A stretch of 64,000 nt of DNA. It comes from Opisthorchis felineus (lineage: Eukaryota > Platyhelminthes > Trematoda > Opisthorchiida > Opisthorchiidae). Each line of letters begins with the position of its first letter. The first letter of the stretch is position 1. This document shows, piece after piece, positions 10,991 through 24,200 of this stretch. The position numbers and the translations under genes were made by a program. The stretch is from NCBI GenBank assembly GCA_004794785.1, contig SJOL01005566.1:98673-162672 (forward strand). Reading direction: 5' to 3'. The notes beneath the pieces were generated by a model that did no database searches, was not told the origin of the DNA, and saw nothing but the letters and a program-made list of their open reading frames with translations.

Positions 10991-12507
10991 TACTTCACAC
11001 ATAAGAACACATCAATGCTATTCCATCTCGTGCGTTCTGAAAGCACCGTATACAACCAACCGTAGACCAGACCGGTCGATTATAACAATTTTCACACTCC
11101 AACCTGTTCTGTATTGTGAAAGATATCTCCACAACTCACTGTTCCCGCAACTTGATATAGGCGTTGCCGGTATGCCAGCGTCAGCGGTCGTGTGATTCCC
11201 TCATCAAGTTGTGGCACTGAAGATTTTCGGTGACGACAAACGAATGTTCCTGCCCTACTGCTGGCCGATATCTATTGTTGTACCACAGATGCGTCCTTGA
11301 ACAGCCGATTTATTCGAGCCAATAACAACCTAAAGGACAAATGTAACAAGATGAAATCGGAATCAGCAGGATACCCGGTAAAGTCGGTACCTAGTCTCCG
11401 CTCTTTCATCATTCCGCACGCGGGACCATACTGGACAATGAAACTCGCAAAAGAACGCATACCGATTGTTTGGTTCGTACTTCCAATCAACTGTCTTTTC
11501 GGATTTTCTCAGGCCGCCTCCAAGAACACAGAAACTCAATTACTTAGTTAATAGGCGGAGCTGACGAGTTTTCGGTCTCTAACGGAGATGGGGATGATGG
11601 TAACGGGTTCCAAAAAACCGGTCTGTGCTTCGCAGGGCTGTAAAATCTAACAATCTTCGTTGAACTGACAACGGTCGTTTTTAATAGGCGATCTCACTTG
11701 AGAGTGGTCTAACTGGGAGTGGGTAACTGTCTTCATATTTATGGGCTATCCGCATCCTTTGTAATTCAAGTGGCACACACGAAACCAGGTGATCTCAGTC
11801 CTGAGTCCCACATCTGGATAGCAACTGATGGAGCCAATCCCTGTCACTTTGTTGTGTCACCATCATCATCGGATTTAATTGTGTGTAGCTCCCTCTTCGT
11901 TCTAAAACCCACAATCTCATATGTGGTCGTGGTGCCAATTACATGCTGACTTTAGTCCATAACCGACCATGCGCCTTTGTCGCTTTGCGACCCTATTTCC
12001 GATATCCTAATACTACGAAATAGATAGGTAGTCTTGATTTATGACTGCTGGATAATGTTTCCAGACATGTTATATTACCTAATTTTTCCTTTTTTTAGTG
12101 TACACTTTCCGTGCAATCATTTGGCTTGTCTTCAGACGACAATCCAGAAAATCGGCAGCTTTCCATATACGTATTTATCCACATTCGGCAGAGGGATATA
12201 TCAGCATATCCAAAGTGGTGCCCCTGCAACCTCAAGCCATACGTTCACGTGTCATTCATTCAGAATTTGGTGTCTAACCCCAATACAACATGCTGCTCTC
12301 CGAATCCCAACTACTCAACTCTAACATCCATAGAAACGGCTCACTCAGTGTCAGTGGCACTTCTGTCCATTCTCCTCCTCCCGCGCGAGCAGTCAGAATA
12401 TTCTGTCGGAATTCTACTGACTAGCACTAATATAGCTCTAGATAATCCATCATGCCAATTGAGAACCTGAGTTTCGTGGAGAGGAGGTAGGTGAGAATGT
12501 TTGCGTA
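10991..12507. other. No recognisable gene
   Basis: Short frames (up to 119 codons at 12111-12470) without motif, homology or convincing splice context. Confidence 0.4.
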
Positions 12508-12690
12508 ATCGATGTAGATTGCTTAGTGGTTAGGTGCTGGCTTACGGACCGGAAGGTCCGTGGTTCGAACCCAACCTCAGCATCTCGACTGCTCTTGTCT
12601 AGACTTGGGTAACCTAGCAGTATCCCAGTTCTCGTGCCTCCTTCTGTTGGCAGCTAGGCACCTAAAGGGTGCTACAGCTAAATGGTTTTT
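12508..12690 (+). repeat. tRNA-derived SINE, family A
   Basis: Head with gcttagtggttaggtgct and B box ggttcgaaccc, then the family body (cttgtctagacttgggtaac, cctccttctgttggcagcta) and a worn tail. It diverges from the 10776 copy but is colinear with it throughout. Confidence 0.75.
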
Positions 12691-14076
12691 CAATCGATGT
12701 AGAACGAGTTCCAGGTAAACCGCGCTGGTTACGTAGTGCAAACGTGATTGATTGTGCTGGATCATTTCCCACTGTTCAGTTGTCCAACGACCTTCCGTTG
12801 GCTTTAGTCAAATTTACCTGACAGGTAATTAGCATCCATGCGTTTATTCATCAACTCTTCCTGTCGAGCATTTGGTCCAGTTCTAGCAGTACCGTCCCTA
12901 GCTGTTGGAACCCACGGTCGATTTGGCTGATTCGGTAACCCTTGACGACGTTACATGGTGGTGGACGTGGTGGACGATACCAGGTTTCGACTTTCTGGGA
13001 CGTGTGTTCCAATGTGCACTTCAAACGCAGTAAACAGCTAATCGAACTGATGCTGCTGCACTAAACCCTACTTGCACAAAGCAATTAACAGGTTTGAAAA
13101 CTGAGCAGATGTAACTTTCGTCCACAAGATAAACAAAGTTTTTCATTGTCTGCCGGTTGAACTCGGCTTACCCATTGAGGTATACATTTCAAACCTTCTC
13201 CTAGTGTAAAATAGATTTTAAAGTAAATGGGGCTAGACTTTTAATCGACGTCATTTTGTGACTGTTGACCATCCTAGGATTAAAAGGCAGCTCGGAATCC
13301 CCGTGTGTAGTCTTCTGCGCCAACATTAATTTTGGCTGCGAATTAGAACTCAAAACCTGGCTGGCTTCCCCCACAGTAAAAGCGACAGAGTCGTAAATTT
13401 GGTGTCTGGCCATAACGCACGAATGAGCCTCACTGGATCCACTGACGCGCCCTTTTAAGGTAAAAATCTTTGTGTCACCTGTAGGTGACAGTACTCGAAG
13501 TAGCCGTTGTTACAAAAACGCCACGTCACAAGCAGCTAAAGATGACGTGCAGCGGAAAGACTTCTATTCGACCTGGAGCAACCAGGTCGAAAATAATACT
13601 CAACGGAAATGAATCCAGTTCTCCTGTTGCTCGTGGAAGGGGCGCAAGACGCGACAAGTTTTGGGGATATAATTCAGACCGCGCTTTGGTAGGTCGCCGG
13701 CCTTGACGAACTACCACACTTACTGGCCTATACCAAGAGCTAACAAATAGGGAAGTCAGTCCAGCGTTAGGCCTGTGGGTGTCCAATTTCAGTTACCAGA
13801 CCACATGATCCGTTAGATCCAGCCAACCAGAATAAGTGGTCCCATCTGTGGAAAGACCCAGTAAGCTGTCGAAATTGAGTATGCACATGGTGACGGACCT
13901 TTTTTGTCGCGCGTGCTTCTGGTGTATGATCCGCACTAGCGGACGAACGGCATAACCGTCTGACTTCTAATGCGGCTGGGCACAACAGACGTCCTGGACG
14001 CTACGCGCAGAGGTCGTTAAAATACTTTTAGTGTCTGACCATTGGTGTCTTTGCTATATTGCCTGAGTCTGGTGGG
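12691..14076. other. No recognisable gene
   Basis: Frames up to 86 codons on both strands. None carries a known motif. Confidence 0.4.
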
Positions 14077-14430
14077 AGCATCGGATCAGTAATGCTGAAG
14101 TACATCGAATAATAGTCGGGAGATACAACTCGTCCACGATAGACGAACTGATCAAACTCCGTAGGTTGCACTGGCTTCGTCACGTGCTCCATACGCCAGT
14201 TGATCGAATTCTTCAAAGGGCTCTTTTCGCACAACCACTTGAATTGTGGAAACGAGCCAGGGGAGGTCAAACAATGGTAGCGAAGTATGAAAGCAATTAC
14301 TAACAAACTCAGCTAAGCTGGTCATTGCAGCCTTCCATGATGAGGACCTCGAGATGGGACACAGTGGGCAGAGACATTAACAAACATGGCCCAGTCGCGC
14401 GCTCAATGGCGTGCGTGCATCCAAGCTATT
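14077..14430 (+). pseudogene. LINE open reading frame, C-terminal remnant
   Basis: Translation from about 14077 gives EHRISNAEV, then LRRLHWLRHVLHTPVDRI and KRARGGQTM. These are the conserved post-RT segments of RTE-type non-LTR retrotransposons in flukes ([10 protein letters not shown] and RGGQ motifs). After a frameshift near 14285 it continues to a GPRDGTQWAETL-like stretch. The RT core is absent, so this is a 5'-truncated, decayed copy. A minus-strand SINE follows at 14507. Confidence 0.65.
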
Positions 14431-14506
14431 ATCTTTATTACACAGCTTCCCCTCGCAATCTTTCCAATGAAAAGTCTACTGACACCCCTGTAAATAATCG
14501 CAATAA

Positions 14507-14665
14507 TCGTTCAACTGTAATACCCCTTCGGTGCGTAGCTGCCATGTGACCCAAAGAAATTACGAGGGCTGGGATACTGCCAGGTTGCCCAAGCTTGGAC
14601 AGGAACAGTCGAGATGCCGCGGTTGGGTTCGAGCCATGGACCTTTTGGCGCCTCAACCACTGATG
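14507..14665 (-). repeat. tRNA-derived SINE, family A
   Basis: The reverse complement of the family unit: the B-box equivalent ggttcgagccat near 14625 and the body gccaggttgcccaagcttgg and ggtgcgtagctgccatg appear in inverted order. Confidence 0.7.
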
Positions 14666-16160
14666 ACATAAAATCAGGCACCAATTCTAGTTCTTTTATA
14701 TCAGGGAGGAGGTCATCCGTCAGTCCGTTGAAGCCGCAACGGGATACCGCTTCATCCCTCGAACAATAATTTCTTGGGGATTTGCGTCGCTGCGCCAAGT
14801 AGGTGGCAAACCAGTAGTTAGATGGCTGTTGGCAATGTTATGACACTAGATTCGAACGGGTGTCGTTTAGAAATCCGATCAAACATACTTTAGGCAACTC
14901 AGTGGTAATAGTGGGGTGGTCTGGAATGAGTATACTGGTGACCAGAAAATCCAGATCTACTCGAGCGCGTATACCCACAAGCTGTACATGTTCAGGTGGC
15001 TGTGGTTGCACCCTATTTAGTATCTCATCGAACGATTCTTCTGATTTAGTCGGTTGAGGTGCATTATGCTTCAAAGTTTTTCCTCTCTGTACAAATTGCG
15101 GTTCTCCAGACTGCTCTGTCAAGTGTCATATTTCCCCAAGATTACGGTTCCTCGAACATATCTGAACGGTGCTGCAGTAGGGGATTTCATCCTTGAGTTC
15201 CTGCACCATTCAATCGAGCGTTATTCAGTAATGTTGTGGAATGATGGTGTTGATGATGATGAATGTTGTGGAATGTGCCTTCCAAGTAGCCTGTTTGGCT
15301 GCAGACATATTGGGCTTTTGTCCAGTCTGTATCCATGTATTGGAGAGTATTTTTAGTCGGTATGTTTCAGGAGTTCAACGTGACATCGTCGCTCCTCATT
15401 GCGTTGAGTTTCTTGGCTCTTTCTAACACAATTCATCCTTCGATCTGCGTACTTGCTGCAAAAGTTTGATTCTCCTATTGCAAAGCTCTGACTGGTCCAA
15501 TGCACCTGTTGGCTACTATCAGTCTTAATCTGTCACGGAAGATATAAATGTACCTTTATAGAATCAGTCTTGACATCTTGAGTCCGATGGTTTCATTGAC
15601 CATGGTTCAGGCACGATTCCTAATACTGGTTCAAGTTCTTCTGACGTGTACGGTGCCTCTGTGTTGGCAAGTGGAGACTCCCGTAATGTTGATTGATTCA
15701 ACAATTTTCTTTACTTGCTGTACTTCACGCAGATTTTATCCTGGAGAAGGATATCTACCCCAAAAGTACCCAAATTTGTTGTTGCCCGTGACTTGCAGTC
15801 AGCACCAAGGTCAGAGTGCAGCGTCATCCAGTCTCTTTTCTATAGCTTGATATCATAGGCCATTTATAGATACAGTCGTCCAACGTCCGCCTAATTTCCA
15901 TTTGACCTCCGGTGTGACAGTGCCATTCTGATCAGGGCCGTGGCCAAAGGACTTGCCCAGACTAATGTAGTCTGGCTCGCTGGCTCGGTTGGGTGAGGCT
16001 GCTTGATATTGAATACAGATATTGTTATTTCCATGTCTCACGATTATGAAGCTTCTCCAGGGCCAGTTGCACCATGAAACAGTAACGTATGGTCCGCGTT
16101 GCACCACACACCGCCTTTATCGTTTGATCTTCCTTGTAATTCAGTTGCGTGACAGCTATG
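14666..16160. other. No recognisable gene
   Basis: Frames up to 100 codons, including 15054-15356 and 15548-15850 on the + strand. They carry no identified motif and no splice context I trust. Confidence 0.4.
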
Positions 16161-16164
16161 CGGT

Positions 16165-16320
16165 CTAGTAAAGGTAATAATAGTAGTACAGACAAATATC
16201 CATTTCTTGGATGCGTCGAATTTCGGTGGACGCTTTGCTGGAATCGAACCACGTAATACTGGTTCCACAATCATACGTCTCAGGTAGACTGCGTCCATCG
16301 ACGTTCATCGTCGTAATTCC
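16165..16320 (-). pseudogene. Possible LINE RT fragment
   Basis: The - strand frame contains MNVDGRSLPETYDCGTSIT and STEIRRIQEMD. This resembles the stretch after the RT catalytic motif in LINEs (NVDG..LPEV..F.YLGTSIT..G....EI..RI). The stretch is short and partly diverged. Confidence 0.35.
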
Positions 16321-17589
16321 GAGCTCCCGGATCACCACTCTGCTCATTTATCAAGACGAATTTGGGTGTCGCAACCAATGATGAGAAATAAACGAACAGG
16401 TAACCGATGGTTGTGACGACAGTTAACGATTACTTGTAGATGAGGTGTCGTGGGAGCATATACAGTGTCAGAAGCACCCTTGGTAGTTGAAGCCGGGTAA
16501 TCACTATGCCCTCGTTGCCGTGGTTCGGTTCAGTCGAAATTCTTATATTCCAGTGATCGGCTACTGCAAATCCGATTCTATGTTCCCGTTTTCCGTCTTG
16601 TGAAGATTCAGACCGGTGGGACGAGTAGCCCGTCTCCTGTTCTTAGCATTAACGGACTCTTGGTTCTTCTAGGTGTTTTGCCTGTATTATATACCTTGGC
16701 GGCCACGGTCAACCCTCGGACGATCGCAGTGTGGTGTTTTGGGGGACCGATCTTCATCCATCTTTATCCATCCCCTCCTTGGAGGAAAGCAGCATCTCCG
16801 CTTACATAAATATGGAAATTTTGGCCTCTTGGAGAAAGAGCTTACTGTTCCCACGCTTGTCGTGGCGACCCTGGTTAGATGAGGATCATTGGATCACCAA
16901 AGTTTTGTATGAGAAAGTTAGATCAATAGACAGGCATTTAACTCAAGTTCATCCGTCCTTCAAGTGATTGCTCTTATAAGTTTAAAAAACTTATCAAAAA
17001 CTTACACTCGCCATCTCCGGTAAATAGTGCAATCTTTTCGCGCGGATACAGTTGCGACGACCCTGTGCTTCACTCTGTTCTCAAGAGAACTGTTGGTACT
17101 AATGTACCGGGGCTTTGTTTTTTAATGTTGTGGGTTAAGTACATCCTGTTATTCGGGGTGTGCTTTGTTGTATATTATTCTGGTTGCCATTGGTAGTCAA
17201 CCTAATTGCGAGTGAAAGTGCTCAGTTAACAAACAGTTTCAAATGCGCTGTTTGCTTACGTTGCATGGGTGAGCTGGCAATGCATCCAAAAGTTTCTCGT
17301 TGCATCAACACTGTCACCCTCAAATACGCATCGCTAGGCTCCAGATCCTACGTTCAGGCTCGTGACCTGTATCATAATGTCTGACACTGTGCATGTGAGC
17401 AAAATATCGAAATATGACGGCTAGATTCCAGCCCTTTTATTGTGCCTAGTCTCACCGCAGTTGGTTAGGCCGCTAGCTTAATTCGTTACTTCTTTGTTTG
17501 TCATGATCAAGTAAGCCAAGTTAATATAAGAGGTTTAGCTTAGGCTCGGATGAGTAACTTTGGTCCGATCCGACCTATATAAATAAAAT
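16321..17589. other. No recognisable gene
   Basis: Overlapping short frames up to 78 codons. Nothing identified. Confidence 0.35.
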
Positions 17590-17850
17590 AAGTAAGTCGT
17601 TCAGCTGTAACACCCTTTCGGTGCCTAGTTGCCATGCCACCCGATCCGATCCACTAGTATGCGTCTCCACTTGTAGATTTTAACCACTGTAATAAGCGAA
17701 ATAGTACAGTTCTCGTTAATAGCTGCCATGCAATCCCAATGAAACACGAGTACTGCCTTGCCAGTCTGTACAGCAACGGTCGAGAAGCTTGGATCGAGTT
17801 AGAGCAACGGATCCTCCTGTCGCATTCCAATCACTGAGCTACGTCGTCAT
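17590..17850 (-). repeat. Degenerate SINE, family A, in two pieces
   Basis: The 3' body in reverse (gttcagctgtaacacccttt, gtgcctagttgccatgcca) lies at 17597-17645. A worn remainder with a damaged head follows at about 17735-17850. Confidence 0.5.
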
Positions 17851-18119
17851 TGTAGCCACTATGACCTTTCTGGTCCTCCGCATCTCTTTTACGTTGGGAC
17901 GGATTGAGAAGCTAAGGGACGTTACAATTTGGGACCAGATGTATTAAGATGACTACTAGTGGGAGGTGAAGCATGTCACATTGAACAAGTTGGTCTGTAT
18001 GTAGCGCCTCCCTTCATCTAGATGATGTAGTTCAGTGTTGGTGCCAACTATCATGGCCTACTTTTGCCCGACATTAAAGGAGGTGGACATTATTATCCCT
18101 TTAATGTTTCCGTATGATA

Positions 18120-18197
18120 TGTTTCAGCCGATACGTTCATTCGTCTGTTTGCGGCACCCAGTTATTGTTGAACCCACCACTTGGTCATCACGTTACA
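18120..18197 (+). promoter_or_regulatory. Candidate 3' splice acceptor upstream of depdc1 start
   Basis: tatgatatgtttcag ends at 18127, 70 nt before the proposed ATG. It could be the acceptor of a 5' UTR intron or a spliced-leader trans-splice site, both common in flatworms. The frame stays open upstream of the ATG, so more N-terminal coding sequence cannot be excluded. Confidence 0.25.
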
Positions 18198-18239
18198 ATG
18201 GATAATGCCGATCCCCCGCGCTTTACTGCAAAAGCCAAA
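18198..18239 (+). CDS. DEPDC1: depdc1 exon 1
   Basis: Encodes [14 protein letters not shown], comparable with the start of human DEPDC1 (PYRATKLW). The donor gtcagt at 18240 gives phase 0 and a 37-nt intron. A stronger-looking gtaaga at 18254 would leave only 23 nt and break the frame. Confidence 0.6.
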
Positions 18240-21200
18240 GTCAGTACGAACTTGTAAGAATGTTTATTTATTTTAGTTAGGAGAATGTATTCTCGAGTGG
18301 AAGACTTCGTTTTCGTCCCCTTTCCGGCTTTCTGAAGCCACAAAATGGATTGAAAGCTACTTTAAAAGAGAAGGAGGTCACGTCGAACGTGTAGGCCTTT
18401 TTCTCCAGTTTGTACTCGATCTTGGAGTTATCTGCCGCGTCGAGAAGAATATACTCGTAGAAAAGTATTTGTGAGTTGCCTCCATTTTTATTAACCCTTA
18501 TAGCTTTAACGATGACCGAATTGCGGAGTTGTTTTCTGGTTCTTGTCCTGAATCTGTCCTGGTGGAAAATGTGACTGGTAAGTCAGCTGTAGCCGAACAG
18601 CACTACACACCATTGTCTGACTGCTCCTTAGCGTGATTTGGTGTCCCTGCTTGCGACAAGTGCAACTAACTCCACCATTGTTTGAGAAACTGCATCAGAT
18701 GCTGTTTGAAACACCAGATGATAGTTTTATTCTTTTTGGTTAGGTACAGGGATCGTCTCCACCAGTATTGTCTTCTTATCTGCATTGTACTCTTCCGAGG
18801 TATTCGGCGTGAAACAGTGTGGGTACATGAACTGGGATCGCTAGCGGCTCAGGTCGAACACTATTTAGCTATACATCTATCGATTTCAACCCAAACCTGC
18901 AAACACTTCGCTACTTTGCGACTACTACTACTACTACTATTTATCGTTTATTCTTAAAGAGCATGTTCACAGACATAGAAGTAAATGCAAGCGATGAATG
19001 TGAACGTGTTACAGGAGAATATGAGGTAAAAGAGAGAAACGTCTCTTTCGAAGTCAGACCCCCAACAGTTCCAGTCAGATAAGATGAATCCCAACGTATG
19101 TAAGAATTTTGGTATGGAAACACGCGTGTAAAGATCAACTACTACTACTATTACCTTTTATATTATCGCTACCATGTGTATTTGGTAGATTGATAGACGA
19201 ATTGTAACATTTTTTTGGTTTCAGAAGCATTCGATACCTGTCAAAGTCGAGTTGGCCGTCCATCTTCCGACCATTTTGCATCGTGGAAGGTTTTCGCTAC
19301 AGTATACCCGTTCTTAATTCGACGAGAGCCGTGTTGTAGATTTAATCCCCCCTTTCAGGCAGGACCTTGGAATGTTCATTTCTTTGCTTTCGGGATCTTT
19401 CGATTCGGCTGCTGGGTTTAATCTCTTTATGGGGCATTGTATACGTATATTTCCTTATCAAGTGTCGTCCACGAGTGTTTCTGGTCACATTTACTCAATT
19501 AGCTACGTTTAATCAGCCATTAAATTTCTCCTCAAGTCATTCTGTCTAGGTTTAGGCAACCCTGCTCTATCTCAACCCTGGTGCTTCTTCGGGATCACAT
19601 AGCAACTCTCATTCGTTTAAAAATAGATCAAAATGTCATGAAACAGAACGTGGTTGGTTATCACTTGTCACTCATGTACTGGCGACAGAGTCCAGGATAG
19701 CTGTTCTTCACTGTGTCTCCGCATTCAGTAACTACCGTTTATTAGCTCATAGCGTACTACTCTGATGTGTTGCTGTTGGTAGTAGTCCTACCAATAACTT
19801 TCTCATGTTTCCAGCCCTGCAGCTACTTTTCATCTGCAATTTTGAAAAATAATGAGTTGTTTCAAAGTTCGCATTCTTTAGATGCATGCTCATCGTTTTT
19901 TAACCGTGAATGCCTCTACCTTAGCTCTTTCCAACCACCTCTTTAGATGTAATGTTTAGGTATGCAAAAAGCCTTTGATAGAGAGGCTACACGGCTATCT
20001 TATTTTAGTCTGTAACCAGCATTCGACGAAAAGGTGTTTTACTTCGTGGGAAATTTCATGGTTACGTTGCGATATCCAGGAAAGTCGTTTGCAGCGAATC
20101 TGGGTTTGTAGAACCTGTTGATAGAAGCATGTTTAGCTTCGTTACCTGGAAATATGTCCACTTTATACGTCCGCAACTAATTCGCTCCGCGGAACGAGAA
20201 CCCTATCCACCTACATATCATCATCATCATCATCATCACCATGTCATCGACAGCATAACATCAGTGTTCAACACTGATGCTTCACTGCCGTACGACCGTA
20301 ATTTATTTGAAAGTCTTGTTGTGAAGAAAGAACAATCGTGGATGGAGAAAACACCTAGTGCTACTTACTACTGCAACCTCCGGGCGCTCATTCAGACGAT
20401 CTGGTCAGCAACTGGCTACAAGAACGCCACTGACATCAATTAGCAGCCATGTCTTACAGTGTTCTCAATCGTGCACAGAGGGGATCACTCGGATCCCATC
20501 CTGAAAGGCGAGTCGCACCGACAGTACCCAGACTTTTCGTAATAGCTTTCACACCCTGTGCCAGGTCAAAGGCTGACCAGCTGCATCCGCGCAACAGCTT
20601 AAAATATCGACCGGTAGGTGATTTTTAAACCACAGATTGTTAGCACTTGACCCAAAGTCAGTGTCCGTTGGCGAGCCACCTCCATAATTTTTAGATTAGT
20701 CCTTTGATTCCAAGTGCTTCAGCTTTGCTGCTCCGCATTGTAATTGACTTGCTAACCGAAAACGTTGTCCTCGGGGTTTCCTTTTCAGAAAGTGGCTCCC
20801 ATTCGAATTCTTGTCCAGTTCTGAATGAAGGGCGTGACGCAAACGCATCCATCTACCCGTACAATTACGAGCGTTTGGCAGGCGGCGCGAACTTAAGTTA
20901 CAGTGAAGCTCAAGCATTATTTCGAAAAATCATCGATCGGTGAGCATTATGAAGTTGGAAACAGTTGTGCAGCGTTTCATTTCAAAACCCCCTCAGTCTC
21001 CCAACAATTGTTTTTGAAATCATTAGGTATCCTAAGGAAAAAATGAAGGTCTAAGTTCAGCACGACTGCTTAACGTACAGGTGTATATTTAACTCTGGTT
21101 GATTTCGATCATTTCAAGCATCGGGTTTTTAATATTTTGGAAGCTACACCAGTTGATCTCTCCCTATCCCTTCCTTTTCCCGGTCCGTCAAACCCTCTAT

Positions 21201-24200
21201 CTGGTTCGTCCAGTTTTATGCTTGGAGATTGAAACAAATACCCTTGTAGTGAAACTAAGAATCGGGTGTTTTTTTCTTAAAACAATGATGTCTAGATGTT
21301 TGGAGTCGTACGGTGACAACTGCTTCCCCCGTCGCTTGTGTTCAGCGCGTACGGATTTCTTTCTTTGCCTTACTAGTGGGAATGCACATTGTGAAAATCT
21401 CACGGGAATAGGTCATGTCATGATGAATGGGTTTGCGTGTTTAGAAGTCCCAGCATTCCCTGCATCTCATGCTGCTGGTTCAAATATCATTTTGTCTAAT
21501 TTATTCTGTAAGTTATATGGACCTTAGAAGGTTTATTAGACTGTGTTACAGTTAGTCCTCTTCAAGTAAATTGCTATGGTTGCATGCACAAGAAGCGGGT
21601 TTGCTGTCTATCACAGTATGATGCTGATTACGGAACTGCTGAAAGATGGACATGGCAAAATGAGTTCAGACCGATTTCATCGTACTTTTGACTGGAGCTT
21701 TATACGCTCCTTGTGTCGGAATCTTGTCGCTCAGTCGTCACCAAAAATAACTCGGCGACTACGTCCGACAGCATCTGATGGTATTGCTTCAGTGTGTTTC
21801 TAGAACAGCTGGAGCTTTTGTTTGTAGCGTCCTGCTTTCAACGGTTTCTTTTGAGGGCCTGACCGACCAGCTAGAAGTATGTGAAACAATGCCCATTCAT
21901 TCTTTTTTTCTGTGTACGTTCTTTATCTCTTTAGGTTAGCAGGGCTGTTGGATGTTGATCGGGAATCACTGAAATTATGCACAGACATCCCTAAAGGTGA
22001 AATGCTCAAGGAGAATGCGTCTACTGGAAGCGTGCTTTTAGGGTTGTCGGCATATGCCAACTGCAGAGTGAACATTTTTCACAAAAACGATCGACACGGA
22101 TGGAATCATGTTTTGCATTCTGTGACAATGGCCTGTCTGGAAACGCTAGCATCTTGTGAGTGTTTTCAATATCTTCACACATTCGTATGCTTTTTTTATC
22201 CGAGCAAACGTGCTGCCGGTAGAGGGTAAACAACGAACTAGACTTACTCGCTAACTGTAATCTGACTGCAGCGTAATAAGCCAGCACGACATGTTTAGCA
22301 GATCGTCTGACGTGGAGTTTCGTTTGGGCTGCGTACGACTGACAGCTCTCTCTCTGCTTGGTATTCGTTTTAGTCTGTTCCGTACCCTTCGAACAGCCCG
22401 TTCTAGCCTCAAAACGATAGGATCACTATTAACTTAAGAAAGGTTCTTACGCTGCAAATCTATTTTCCGTTTTGTAGAACACGGAACGTTTGATTTGGCA
22501 TTTAGGTCGCGAAAAATACTGCGGTGCAACTTCCCCTACTGCCAAGCTCGAGATTAGATTAAGGTGTGAACTAGTGATGGGCTATTCTTACACCACATGT
22601 AGGTACTACCATTTCCCTTCTACTTGATGTAAGATCCTTTTATTTAATTTGCTTATCTTTCTTTTGGGATCTAAATTTGTTGACACATATTTTTAACTAA
22701 CACCCACAAACCCATACTCCGGACCGTCTATAAAGCACATTGGATGGACCTATTCGGAAACAAACTTTTCAGTTTGTGGTTGTCAGTTTTACCTGGCTGT
22801 TTTATACTTTAAGGGCCCGTGAAGATGAATTATCTGTGGTCACCCCATGTATCTTTAGGGATCAGTCGATTTGGCACCTTGCTATCGGTTGGGACCAGAT
22901 CTAGTCACTTTCGTACGACTGGCCATGCATCGAGCGGAAAACTCCGTCCGGTAGGTCATACTGGGTAAAAGTGCCTGTGACTTCAAGTGGCTAGCCTGAA
23001 ATAGTCCAGTGCCGTGCGTAAACATTTTCAGTAGATCAGATCCCTGTGAAAATCCGAGAACTGGGTGTTTATAGAACACCCAGAAGACTACTGTTTTGTG
23101 AGGTAGCTGGTTCAGTATACTTAGACGTCTGCACCACAGCCGATCGCTTCTGGTCTGTTGATCATAAGTGGCTGTGTAAAATGTCTGGAGCTACTTCGCT
23201 TGCCACGGCTGGGTGAATTTTGGACATCGGAAGGTTGAGAGCTCGAATCACTCTGGAGATGCGCAGTGCTGATCATTCTCAATAAGGATGAAACGGCTCC
23301 ACAGTACTTATCTTTTTAGGCATTCGTTGGCTCACAAAACAAAGTCTTGTCGAGTGAGAATTAATTTCTTCTGCCCAGACTTCTGTTCTGCTGTGTATTC
23401 ATTCCCCATTTTCAAAATACTTCACTTTGTCCCTGTATGTTGTTTTGGAACGGGTACCCAAACTATTTCGTCCGACTGTCATACAGATAAGGCCATATGT
23501 GTTTAATTGTGTATTGTCGCTTTTCTCCACAGGGCCGCAGAATCATGTTCATCGGGAGGAATTATGTGAAGGCCTTTGTGTACCACACGCTATCCTTGGG
23601 ACGGCTATTGATTTCGCGCGCACTGAGTTTAATGGAGATGGTGTTCTCCTAAAGAGTGCTGTGTGTCTATTGGACTTGATTTTCGGCAAGTTATGCGTGA
23701 TTTCTGGCCATGGTGTCATTGCCATGTTTTAATATGAGACGAAAACTTTAAACGACGTTGTGCAATGTTCTCCCTTTGAAACTGCACCATCTTGGGTTAA
23801 CTTTTATCCTTTTTTGCCCCGATGTAATACATAGTTGGAGGTCGGGTTTGAAACAAGCCAAAAGGCCACGAAAACTCCGCATTCCAACTGCCATAAGGTT
23901 GCGTGCCAGTTTAGAAAGTAACGACCATTAGGTGGGCGAATTGTTATTATTCCACAAAAATTATTGCATTTTTCATGGTTGCTAAAGCTTTTCTTCAAGT
24001 TGTGCACTGATCAATCAATGGTTCTGCTGCAAAGCACTTCCGTTTCAGAACAACTTATATTTTGATACTTGGTCCTTTTTTGTACAATTCGCGCGACCGC
24101 TCTGTCCTGCTTTACTAGGACGCCAGCCCTGATTTTTTCGGCCCGAGACATGCAGTTTCATGGGAAATCCATCAAAGAAATCACCATAATGCCATGGCAC

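Noticed and set aside
20129..20443. 104-codon frame with polyhistidine as a possible depdc1 exon
   Set aside because: The histidines come from an (ATC)n microsatellite, and exon 4 joins exon 5 in phase without it.
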